Source of the DNA: Bradyrhizobium sp.
GTDB lineage: Bacteria > Pseudomonadota > Alphaproteobacteria > Rhizobiales > Xanthobacteraceae
Length of the DNA stretch: 64,000 bases
Direction: 5' to 3'
Assembly: GCF_030646015.1 (NCBI RefSeq)
Contig: NZ_JAUSLT010000065.1
Span: 27,373-91,372, forward strand
Shown here: positions 18,952-26,538 of the stretch, piece after piece
Numbering within the stretch: the first letter of the stretch is position 1
How the letters are laid out: each line of letters opens with the position of its first letter
Notes under the pieces: generated by a model
What the model was told of the DNA's origin: nothing
Database searches by the model: none
What the model saw: only the letters and a program-made list of their open reading frames with translations
Program-made: the position numbers and the translations under genes

Positions 18952-19625
18952 AACCGGATCAGGCCCTGCTGCAGCGCCTCGAACACCGCCTCGCCGCGGG
19001 TATGGACTTCCAGCTTGCGGTAGATGTTCTTGATATGGCCGGGAACGGTCTGGCGCGACAGCCCGAGATGGCCGGCGATCTCGGCATAACTAAAGCCCTT
19101 GGCGATGCCCCAGAGGATATCGATCTCGCGCGGCGTCAGCTTGGCCGTGTTGAGCGGCGGGCCGGGCGGCGGCTCCGCGGTGCTCTGGGTCCGGCGCACG
19201 ATGAAGCGGGCGATCGACGCCGAGATCGGCGAATGTCCGGCCACCAGCTCGCGCACGGTGGCGGCGATGTCGGTCGGAAACGCGTCTTTCAACAGATAGC
19301 CGGTGGCGCCGACGGTGATGGCGGAGATCACGCTCTCCTCGTCGCCGAGAATCGAGATCACCATGATTTCGGTGTCGGGATAGCGCAGCCGGGTCTCGCG
19401 GATCAGCTCATTGCCGTGGCCGTCCGGCAGCTGCAGATCAGTCAACAGCACCTTTGGTCCGGCTTGCGCCAGGCTGGCGCGGGCCTCGGCCAGGGTCGCT
19501 GCCGAGGTGACGTGGAATCCGGCCTTGGCCAGCGCGTCCTGCAGCCGCCACAAGGTCGGCGCGTCGTCCTCGACCAGCAAAATCGAGATCGGCTGCGCCG
19601 CGCCCTGATCGCTCAACACACTCAT
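18948..19625 (-). CDS. NarL/LuxR-family response regulator
   Basis: Receiver domain at residues 13-130 with the acidic pair in LLVEDD, the phosphoacceptor in VLLTDLQLPDG and the Lys in GYLLKDAFP. The C-terminal HTH reads LTPREIDILWGIAKGFSYAEIAGHLGLS, typical of LuxR-type domains. It is the first gene of a two-gene operon with the sensor kinase. A CCATGTTCATGG palindrome 67 bp upstream may be its own binding site. Confidence 0.9.
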   Translation of the reverse strand: MSVLSDQGAAQPISILLVEDDAPTLWRLQDALAKAGFHVTSAATLAEARASLAQAGPKVLLTDLQLPDGHGNELIRETRLRYPDTEIMVISILGDEESVISAITVGATGYLLKDAFPTDIAATVRELVAGHSPISASIARFIVRRTQSTAEPPPGPPLNTAKLTPREIDILWGIAKGFSYAEIAGHLGLSRQTVPGHIKNIYRKLEVHTRGEAVFEALQQGLIRL

Positions 19626-19691
19626 CCATCCTGTCCCGGCTGCCTTCCCGTGGCAGAGACAGTTTAGCCTCGGGAACCGGTTTGGCGACAG

Positions 19692-19703
19692 CCATGTTCA
19701 TGG
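19692..19703. promoter_or_regulatory. Palindrome CCATGTTCATGG, candidate operator copy 3
   Basis: Same core as the element at 16487. It sits between the divergent response-regulator gene (start 19625) and the exported protein gene (start 19814), so it could control both. Confidence 0.45.
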
Positions 19704-19813
19704 GGCATCGGCCAAGGAGGCTTCTTTGAATGCTCGCCGTTCAGGCGGGGTTCAGCACCGGGCCGCCGGAACATCGGTACGACAGGCGCGTTTTCAGCCG
19801 AAGGAGTTTCGAC

Positions 19814-20440
19814 ATGCGCGCTTCGACGGCCTATTTTGCAGGAGCCGGAACCGTGATCGTCGCGATCGTCGGCGGTATCGGCGGCGGCCTCCTGTTTGCG
19901 GACATTGTCAGTCCGAAAGCTCCCAAACAGGAGATGACCCGGCTGGAACAGCGCATGTCGTCGCAACCGATCGACGTGAAAGCCGGAGCGGAACCGACGG
20001 TAAATCCGGGAGCGCCACCGTCATCCACGACAGCGGCGGCGCCCATTGTTCCCGAAGCGCCTCCGACGCAGCCCGAAGCCAAAATCGCGCCGGCTGCCAC
20101 GCCACGGGCTGATACCGTGGCGGCGACCCAGCCCGCCGTTCCCGTTACCGAAGCTCCGGCATCGCCGCCGGCCGCACAGAAGCAGGCCGCCACGGCGCCC
20201 GAAGATTCCCTTGCCAAGGCCAAGGACATCGACATCAAGCGCGCCGCGACCGAGAAACGCCGCGGCGAGCGCCGCCGGCAGTGGTCCGAGAAGCGGCGCT
20301 ACCAGCGGCGGGAGGACCCGGATCAAGAGTTGCGCGAGGTCGAGGCCAAGGTGCGGGAAGAAACGGAAACCACGGGGTTTTTTGGCACCGAGCCGGTGCG
20401 CTCCGAGGGACGCCGGATCCGTATCATCGATCTGGATTAA
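19814..20440 (+). CDS. Membrane-anchored hypothetical protein with basic C-terminal region
   Basis: One N-terminal membrane helix (AGTVIVAIVGGIGGGLLFA), then a long Pro/Ala-rich flexible segment (residues 50-130) and a highly charged region EKRRGERRRQWSEKRRYQRR ending with RRIRIIDLD. No catalytic motif is seen. The ATG at 19814 follows AAGGAGTTTCGAC; the track start at 19730 has no ribosome site. Divergent from the two-component operon and perhaps controlled by the shared palindrome. Confidence 0.65.
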   Translation: MRASTAYFAGAGTVIVAIVGGIGGGLLFADIVSPKAPKQEMTRLEQRMSSQPIDVKAGAEPTVNPGAPPSSTTAAAPIVPEAPPTQPEAKIAPAATPRADTVAATQPAVPVTEAPASPPAAQKQAATAPEDSLAKAKDIDIKRAATEKRRGERRRQWSEKRRYQRREDPDQELREVEAKVREETETTGFFGTEPVRSEGRRIRIIDLD

Positions 20441-20593
20441 GCCGTTTAGTCCAGATTCCGGCTACTGCGTGAGTTGTGAGCTTGCGCTACTACTGGGCAA
20501 TTGCACAAATATACGGCAGCGCACTCGCCGCAGGCAGCGAAATATCAAGCCAAATACTGCCACGGTTTCAACCCCTTCTGCCAATCCCAGTGT

Positions 20594-20609
20594 TGGCATG
20601 TCGATTGCT
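20594..20609 (+). promoter_or_regulatory. Sigma-54 promoter of the formate/nitrite-family channel gene
   Basis: TGGCATG-TCGA-TTGCT matches the -24/-12 consensus TGGCAYR-N4-TTGCW, with GG and GC ten bases apart. It predicts a start of transcription near 20620 and a leader of about 200 nt before the ATG at 20823. The rest of the 382-bp gap before the channel gene holds leader hairpins: GACGACTGC near 20629 pairs with GCAGTCGTC near 20716, and GGGTGGC-GCAT-GCCTCCC forms a local stem. Confidence 0.6.
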
Positions 20610-20822
20610 CTGTCTTTCTCAGGTCAATGACGACTGCCGTCCACCGGATTGCTGAAGCCGACGCAGGCTGAAGTGCAGGGGCAGCTCGAAGCGACCTTTC
20701 AAGAGGCAGCTTGGCGCAGTCGTCGCGATGTCCATCCCGCAAGGGGGTGGCGCATGCCTCCCTGTTTCCGATCGGAGCCGGTCCCGCGCGCTCATCCGAT
20801 TCAACAACAGGGGAAAAACTTA

Positions 20823-21635
20823 ATGGCCTATCTCGCGCCTTCGGAATTCGTCACCAAGATGGTGGACGCCGGCGAAGCCAAGATCTTCATGTCCACCAGG
20901 GACACCGTCATCCGGGCCTATATGGCCGGTGCGATCCTGGCATTGGCCGCGGCCTTCGCGGTGAGCGTCACCGTCTCGACCGGCGTTCCGTTCGTGGGTG
21001 CCGCGATGTTTCCGGTCGGCTTCTGCATGCTCTATCTGTTCGGCTTCGATCTTCTGACCGGCGTGTTTGTGCTGTGTCCGCTGGCGCTCATCGACAAGCG
21101 CCCCGGTGTCACCATCGGCGGCGTGCTGCGCAACTGGAGCCTGGTGTTCATCGGTAATTTCGCCGGCGCCTTTACGGTCGCCGTGATGATGGCGGTCGTC
21201 TTCACCTTCGGCTTCACCTCGCCGCCGGACAAGGTCGGCCAGGTCATCGGCACCATCGGCGAAGGCCGTACCGTCGGCTACGCCGCGCATGGCGCGGGCG
21301 GCATGCTGACGCTGTTCATCCGCGGCATGCTCTGCAACTGGATGGTCTCGGCCGGCGTCGTCGGCGCCATGATCTCGACCACGGTCAGCGGCAAGGTGAT
21401 CGCGATGTGGATGCCGATCATGCTGTTCTTCTTCATGACCTTCGAGCATTCCATCGTGAACATGTTCCTGTTCCCGTCGGGCCTGCTGCTCGGCGCCAAA
21501 TTCTCGATCATGGATTATTTGATCTGGAACGAGATCCCGACCGTGGTCGGCAATCTGGTCGGCGGCCTCGCCTTCACCGGACTGACGCTGTACGCCACCC
21601 ACGTCAAGACCGCGCCGAAGCGCGGGATCGCCTGA
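20823..21635 (+). CDS. Formate/nitrite transporter (FNT) family channel
   Basis: Pentameric inner-membrane channel for small monovalent anions. Six hydrophobic helices are evident, with family segments FVGAAMFPVGFCMLYLFG, GNFAGAF, GMLCNWMV (the C-N-W pore motif) and EHSIVNMFLFPSGLLLGA. Length of 270 aa is normal. I start at the ATG at 20823, because the track extension covers the leader. A sigma-54 promoter upstream implies nitrogen-responsive control, so nitrite is a more likely substrate than formate; the adjacent phosphatase/kinase gene is also often found with nitrate/nitrite assimilation genes. Confidence 0.85.
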   Translation: MAYLAPSEFVTKMVDAGEAKIFMSTRDTVIRAYMAGAILALAAAFAVSVTVSTGVPFVGAAMFPVGFCMLYLFGFDLLTGVFVLCPLALIDKRPGVTIGGVLRNWSLVFIGNFAGAFTVAVMMAVVFTFGFTSPPDKVGQVIGTIGEGRTVGYAAHGAGGMLTLFIRGMLCNWMVSAGVVGAMISTTVSGKVIAMWMPIMLFFFMTFEHSIVNMFLFPSGLLLGAKFSIMDYLIWNEIPTVVGNLVGGLAFTGLTLYATHVKTAPKRGIA

Positions 21636-21653
21636 TCGCGATTGACTTTACGG

Positions 21654-21679
21654 GGCCTCATCCTACTCAGGGTGAGGCC
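21654..21679 (+). promoter_or_regulatory. Hairpin between channel gene and phosphatase/kinase gene
   Basis: GGCCTCATCC pairs with GGGTGAGGCC over ten positions (one G-U) around a six-base loop TACTCA. There is no T-run, so it is more likely a processing or attenuation hairpin than a full terminator. Confidence 0.4.
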
Positions 21680-21700
21680 ATCAGGCCCTGGCGTCAAAAG

Positions 21701-23437
21701 ATGTCGCGTGAACTGAAAATATCGGTCGGGCAGCATTCTGATAAGGGTCGTAAGGAGACCAATCAGGACTTCCATGGCGTCCTCGTTCCGGAAGAGCCGC
21801 TGCTCGGCCTGAAGGGCATCGCCATCGTGCTGGCCGACGGCATCAGTTCGAGCCCGGTCAGCCGGATCGCAGCCGAGTCGGCGGTCAAGGGGTTCCTCAC
21901 CGACTACTACTGCACCTCGGAAGCCTGGTCGGTGAAGACCTCGGCCCAGCGCGTGCTGGCGGCCACCAACTCCTGGCTGCATGCGCAGACAAGGCGCAGC
22001 CAGTACTCCCATGACATGGACAAGGGCTACGTCTGTACCCTCAGCGCCATGGTCATCAAGTCGACCACCGCGCATATCTTTCACGTCGGCGACTCCAGGA
22101 TCTATCGCGTTTCCGGCAACGCGCTGGAGCAACTGACCACCGACCACCGGGTCATCATATCATCGCAGCAAAGCTACCTCGGCCGCGCGCTCGGGGTGAA
22201 TCCCCAGATCGAAATCGACTACCAGTCGCACCAGGTCGAGAAGGGCGATGTGTTCGTGCTCGCCACCGACGGCGTCTACGAACATGTCCCGGCCCGCTTC
22301 ATCGCCAGGGCGATCAGGGACAGCGCCGATGATCTCGATCGGGCCGCGAAGAGCATCGTCGAGCAGGCCTGGGAACAGGGCAGTCCGGACAATCTCACCG
22401 TCCAGATCGTCCGGATCGATGCTTCGCCCGCCGGCGAGGCCAGCGAGGTGTTCGGCCAACCCTCCGAACTGCCGCTGCCGCCGCTATTGGAAGCGCGGAT
22501 GGTGTTCGACGGCTACCGCATCGTCAGGGAATTGCATGCCTCGAGCCGCAGCCACATCTACCTTGCGGTCGATGCCGACAACGACGAACTGGTCGCGCTG
22601 AAAATTCCGTCGATCGATTTGCGCGGCGACCCCGCCTACCTGAAGCGCTTCATGATGGAGGAGTGGGTCGCCCGGCGCATCAACAGCGCCCATGTGCTGA
22701 AACCCTGCCTGCAGTCGCGCAAGCGCAATTACCTCTATGTCGTCACCGAATTCATCGACGGCCAGACGCTGGCGCAATGGATGATCGACAATCCGAAGCC
22801 GGATCTGGAAACCATCCGCGGCATCGTCGAGCAGATCGCAAAAGGATTGCGCGCCTTCCACCGCAAGGAAATGCTGCATCAGGACCTGCGGCCGGACAAT
22901 GTCATGATCGACAGGACCGGCACGGTGAAGATCATCGATTTCGGCTCCACCCGGGTCACCGGCGTGGTCGAGGCGGCGCCGCCGGCCGGCCGCGACGATA
23001 TTCTCGGCACCTTCCAGTACACCGCGCCGGAATACTTCATCGGCGAGAACGGCTCGTCGCGCTCCGATATCTTTTCGCTCGGAATCATCACCTACCAGAT
23101 GCTGACGGGGCGATTGCCCTATGGCGCCAAGATGGCGCGGACGCGGACCAAATCGCAGCAACGCAAACTGAAATGCCGTTCGGCGCTCGACGACAACAGC
23201 GAGATTCCGGCGTGGATCGACGGCGTCCTGAAGAAAGCGGTGCATCCCGATCCTTACAAGCGCTACGAGGCGCTGTCCGAATTCCTCCACGACCTGCGTT
23301 ATCCCAATGCGGAATTCGTCAACGCCGCGTCGGCGCCGCTGATCGAGCGCAATCCGCTGTTGTTCTGGAAGGGGCTGTCGGCGGCGCTGGTACTGGTCGT
23401 GGTGGTGCTGCTGGCGATGCTGCAGGGCCATCGCTAA
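21701..23437 (+). CDS. Bifunctional PP2C phosphatase / Ser-Thr protein kinase, membrane-anchored
   Basis: Two opposing activities in one chain. Residues 1-240 are a PP2C domain (QHSDKGRKETNQDFHG, VLADGISS, FHVGDSRIYRV, VLATDGVYE, GSPDNLTVQIV). Residues 265-530 are a Hanks-type kinase: Lys in VALKIPS, catalytic loop LHQDLRPDNVMID (HQD instead of HRD), DFG in IIDFGSTRV, then YTAPEYF. The glycine loop is degenerate. A single C-terminal helix (LVLVVVVLLAMLQG) anchors it in the membrane. The ATG at 21701 follows the channel gene by 65 bp. Context suggests control of nitrite transport or assimilation. Confidence 0.85.
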   Translation: MSRELKISVGQHSDKGRKETNQDFHGVLVPEEPLLGLKGIAIVLADGISSSPVSRIAAESAVKGFLTDYYCTSEAWSVKTSAQRVLAATNSWLHAQTRRSQYSHDMDKGYVCTLSAMVIKSTTAHIFHVGDSRIYRVSGNALEQLTTDHRVIISSQQSYLGRALGVNPQIEIDYQSHQVEKGDVFVLATDGVYEHVPARFIARAIRDSADDLDRAAKSIVEQAWEQGSPDNLTVQIVRIDASPAGEASEVFGQPSELPLPPLLEARMVFDGYRIVRELHASSRSHIYLAVDADNDELVALKIPSIDLRGDPAYLKRFMMEEWVARRINSAHVLKPCLQSRKRNYLYVVTEFIDGQTLAQWMIDNPKPDLETIRGIVEQIAKGLRAFHRKEMLHQDLRPDNVMIDRTGTVKIIDFGSTRVTGVVEAAPPAGRDDILGTFQYTAPEYFIGENGSSRSDIFSLGIITYQMLTGRLPYGAKMARTRTKSQQRKLKCRSALDDNSEIPAWIDGVLKKAVHPDPYKRYEALSEFLHDLRYPNAEFVNAASAPLIERNPLLFWKGLSAALVLVVVVLLAMLQGHR

Positions 23438-23583
23438 ACCAGGTTTGAGGTGGGCGGCGAGCCGAAGCGACACATCTGGCCATTGCAATCCATTTCCATC
23501 ATAGCCTGTGAACCACATCCGGCAACAATCCCGTTGGCTTTAACCCGCTTGCACTCTGCCCGAGAGCATACGAAGCAGATCAT
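23434..23583 (-). CDS. Candidate small Cys-rich protein (49 aa)
   Basis: Short open frame convergent with the kinase gene and overlapping its last codon. It contains six cysteines including a CFVC pair (MICFVCSRAECKR), and ends GSPPTSNLV. Cys clustering suggests a metal-binding or disulfide-linked peptide, but there is no clear ribosome site and it could be chance. The remaining 250-bp gap shows nothing else. Confidence 0.22.
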   Translation of the reverse strand: MICFVCSRAECKRVKANGIVAGCGSQAMMEMDCNGQMCRFGSPPTSNLV

Positions 23584-23692
23584 GGCTGGCAGGTGCAATC
23601 CGTGGCGACGACAGGGTGGCGATCCTGCTTCCATCCGGCGTTCGACCGGACTATGCTCGCGGCTGCGCCGCTGAACCCCCCGGCCATTTTAA

Positions 23693-26155
23693 ATGCCTGA
23701 CTTCAAAGAGCTGGACTTGCATGTGCAGGCGCGCGCGAGCGACGCCGGTTTCCTCCATCTCTTCGAGCATGCCGAGGTTGGCGTCCTGCTGGCCGGTTCC
23801 GGGGTGCATTTCATCGATGCCAATCCGGCGGCCTGCCGGATGCTCGGCTATTCCCGCGATGAGCTGAGCGGGCTGGACCTCTCGGATATCGTGGTGCAGG
23901 CCGCGGCGCGGGACATTGCGCCAGCATTGACCGCGACCGGCAGCGCCACTCATTGCCAGGAGCAGCGGTTTCGCCGCAAGGACGGTTCGGTGTTCGCCGT
24001 GGATGTCACGTCGATCGGGTTGGCGGACGGCGCCAGGTTGAGCATCTTCGGCGAAATCGGCCGGGTCCAGACTTCCCGCGAGCTTCTCGCTGCCATCGTC
24101 GACTCATCTTCCGACGCGATTGTCGGCAACGATCTGGACGGGATCGTCGGCAGCTGGAATGCCGCGGCAGAGAATATCTTCGGCTACCGCGCCGACGAGA
24201 TTGTCGGAACTTCCATTGATCGACTGATCCCGGACGACAGGAGGGGCGAGGAGGATATCATCCTGGACAAGCTGCGGCGCGGCGAACGCGTCGATCATTT
24301 TGAAACGGTTCGCCGGACCAAGGAAGGCAGGCTCGTCGATGTTTCGATCGCCGTCTCGCCGATCAGGGACGATCGCGGGCGAATCGCCGGGGCGTCGAAA
24401 ATTGTTCGCGACATTACCGCGCTGACGAAGCGGACGCGGGATGTCGAACGAATCTCCCGGCTCTATGCTTCTCTCAGCGAGATCAACCAGGCCATCGTAT
24501 TGACGCCGAGCCGCGAAGTACTGTTCACCCGGGTCTGCGAAGCGCTGGTCGACAAGGGCGCTTTTTCCGTGGCGTGGGTCTCCTGGTTCGATCCGCAGAC
24601 CGCCAGGCTGGTTCCGGTGGCCGTGGCTGGCGATCACAGCGGCTATGTTCAATCGATCGAAGTGTATGGTGAGGATCGCGCGCAGGGCCGCGGTCCGTCG
24701 GGCAAGGCCTTTCGCGATGGCGAGCCTCGCATCAGTCAGGATTTTTCCACCGACCCGGACATGCAGCCGTGGCTGGCAGAGGCCACGCGGCGCGGGTTTC
24801 GATCGTCGGCAGCACTTCCGATCCGGGTGGCGGGTAAGGTCTGCGGCGTGCTGGCGGTCAATGCGGATGAAACGGATTTCTTTCAGGAAGCGGAAATGGC
24901 CCTGCTCAAGGAAGCCGCCAGCGACATCTCGATCGGACTCGACGCATCCGCCCGCGAAGACGAGCGCCGGAGGGTTGAAGCCATTGCCAGGAGCGAGAGG
25001 GCGTTCTCCGACACCATTATCGAGAGCATGGCCGGCGTCCTCTATCTGTACGATGAGCACGGCCAGTTCTTGCGGTGGAATCGCGACTTCGAGATTGTCA
25101 CCGGCTATGCCGCCCACGAGATCGAGCGGATGCACCCCGCCGAATTCTTCTCCGATCAAGACAGGCCGCTGCTGACGACAAAGATAAAGGAGGTTTTCGA
25201 GAAGGGGGAATCCTCCATCGAGGCGCCGTTATTGGCCAAGAACGGCAAGAGCACGCCCTATTATCTCACCGGCCGCCGCATTGTCTTTGAAGGCAGGACC
25301 TGCCTGATCGGTGTCGGCATCGACATTTCGGAGCGCAAGCGGGCGGAAGAGGCCTTGCGTGAACTGAACGAAGGCCTCGAACGAAAAGTCACCGAGCGGA
25401 CGGTTGATCTGCAAACCGCGCTGGCGAGGGCCAGGGCGGCGGATCAAACCAAGTCGGCCTTTCTGGCGACGATGTCGCATGAATTGCGCACTCCGCTCAA
25501 TTCCATCATCGGCTTTTCGGGGATCGTGCTGCAGGGGCTGGCCGGCGAGTTGAACCCCGAACAGAAAAAGCAGCTTGGCATGGTGCGCGGCAGCGCCCGT
25601 CATCTGCTCGCCCTGATCAACGATGTTCTGGATATTTCGAAGATCGAGGCGGGGGAGCTGGAGGTCAGTTTCAAGGCGTTCGATATCGCGGCTTCGATCG
25701 AACGCATCGTTGCATCGATCATGCCGATGGCGGAGAAGAAGGGGCTGGCGCTGTCGGCCGACCTCGGGGATCTGCCCCGGGAATTCATCAGCGATCAGCG
25801 GCGCGTCGAGCAGATGCTGCTGAATCTTCTGAGCAATGCGGTCAAATTTACCGAGCAGGGAAGCGTGAAACTGTCCGCAACGATCGCACCCGGAATCGCC
25901 GGCCAGGATGGGCCGGCCCTGCTTGTCCGGGTCGCGGACACCGGCATCGGAATTCAGGCCGAACATCTTCCGAAGATATTTCAGGCCTTCCGGCAGATCG
26001 ATACCGGGATTTCCCGGCAGCATGACGGCACTGGCCTCGGGCTGGCGATCTCTCGCCGGCTGGCCGAGCGCCTCGGCGGAGGCATTCAGGTGGAGAGCGA
26101 ATTCGGGCGCGGTAGCGTCTTTACGCTCGTTCTGCCTTTCAAAGGGGGCGTTTGA
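23693..26155 (+). CDS. PAS-PAS-GAF-PAS sensor histidine kinase
   Basis: Soluble sensor kinase with no membrane helix. Two PAS domains (about 15-130 and 130-250, each with NPAA/WNAA then RKDGS or TKEGR), a GAF domain (about 260-420), a third PAS (about 430-560, ending VGIDISERKRAEEAL) and a coiled linker precede HisKA with the phosphoacceptor in MSHELRTPLNSIIGF (His about 597). The ATPase domain shows NLLSNAVKFT, DTGIGI and GTGLGLAISRRL. It lacks its own receiver; the next gene supplies one. First gene of a three-gene signalling operon. Confidence 0.88.
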   Translation: MPDFKELDLHVQARASDAGFLHLFEHAEVGVLLAGSGVHFIDANPAACRMLGYSRDELSGLDLSDIVVQAAARDIAPALTATGSATHCQEQRFRRKDGSVFAVDVTSIGLADGARLSIFGEIGRVQTSRELLAAIVDSSSDAIVGNDLDGIVGSWNAAAENIFGYRADEIVGTSIDRLIPDDRRGEEDIILDKLRRGERVDHFETVRRTKEGRLVDVSIAVSPIRDDRGRIAGASKIVRDITALTKRTRDVERISRLYASLSEINQAIVLTPSREVLFTRVCEALVDKGAFSVAWVSWFDPQTARLVPVAVAGDHSGYVQSIEVYGEDRAQGRGPSGKAFRDGEPRISQDFSTDPDMQPWLAEATRRGFRSSAALPIRVAGKVCGVLAVNADETDFFQEAEMALLKEAASDISIGLDASAREDERRRVEAIARSERAFSDTIIESMAGVLYLYDEHGQFLRWNRDFEIVTGYAAHEIERMHPAEFFSDQDRPLLTTKIKEVFEKGESSIEAPLLAKNGKSTPYYLTGRRIVFEGRTCLIGVGIDISERKRAEEALRELNEGLERKVTERTVDLQTALARARAADQTKSAFLATMSHELRTPLNSIIGFSGIVLQGLAGELNPEQKKQLGMVRGSARHLLALINDVLDISKIEAGELEVSFKAFDIAASIERIVASIMPMAEKKGLALSADLGDLPREFISDQRRVEQMLLNLLSNAVKFTEQGSVKLSATIAPGIAGQDGPALLVRVADTGIGIQAEHLPKIFQAFRQIDTGISRQHDGTGLGLAISRRLAERLGGGIQVESEFGRGSVFTLVLPFKGGV

Positions 26156-26160
26156 CCGCA

Positions 26161-26538
26161 ATGACCAACAAGATCCTCCTGATAGAGGACAACGAACAGA
26201 ACCGCTACCTCGCCACGTTCCTGCTGGAGAAGTCGGGCTATTCGGTCGTGCCCGCCTCCAACGGCCCGACCGGCGTTGAACTCGGATCGAGCTTTCGGCC
26301 GAAGGGCATTCTTCTGGACATCCAGCTGCCCGGGATGGACGGCTATCAGGTGGCGCGAGCGCTTCGGCTAAATCCTTCATTGAACGACGTGCCGATCATC
26401 GCGGTGACGTCCTACGCGATGGCGGGAGATCGTGAAAAGGCGATGGAAGCAGGCTGCGACGGTTACATTGAAAAGCCGATCGATCCCGAGACGTTCGTCA
26501 GCGAGATCGAGAAGTTCTTCCGGCGGGGGCCGTCATGA
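26161..26538 (+). CDS. Single-domain response regulator (DivK/CheY-like)
   Basis: Stand-alone receiver of about 125 residues with the acidic pair in LLIEDNEQNRYLA, phosphoacceptor Asp in GILLDIQLPGMDGY, Thr in VTSYAMAGD and Lys in GYIEKPIDPETF. The EDNEQNR pattern resembles DivK-type regulators that relay phosphate rather than bind DNA. The ATG at 26161 is 5 bp after the stop of the kinase gene, and its end overlaps the start of the next gene by four bases, so all three are coupled. Confidence 0.88.
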   Translation: MTNKILLIEDNEQNRYLATFLLEKSGYSVVPASNGPTGVELGSSFRPKGILLDIQLPGMDGYQVARALRLNPSLNDVPIIAVTSYAMAGDREKAMEAGCDGYIEKPIDPETFVSEIEKFFRRGPS

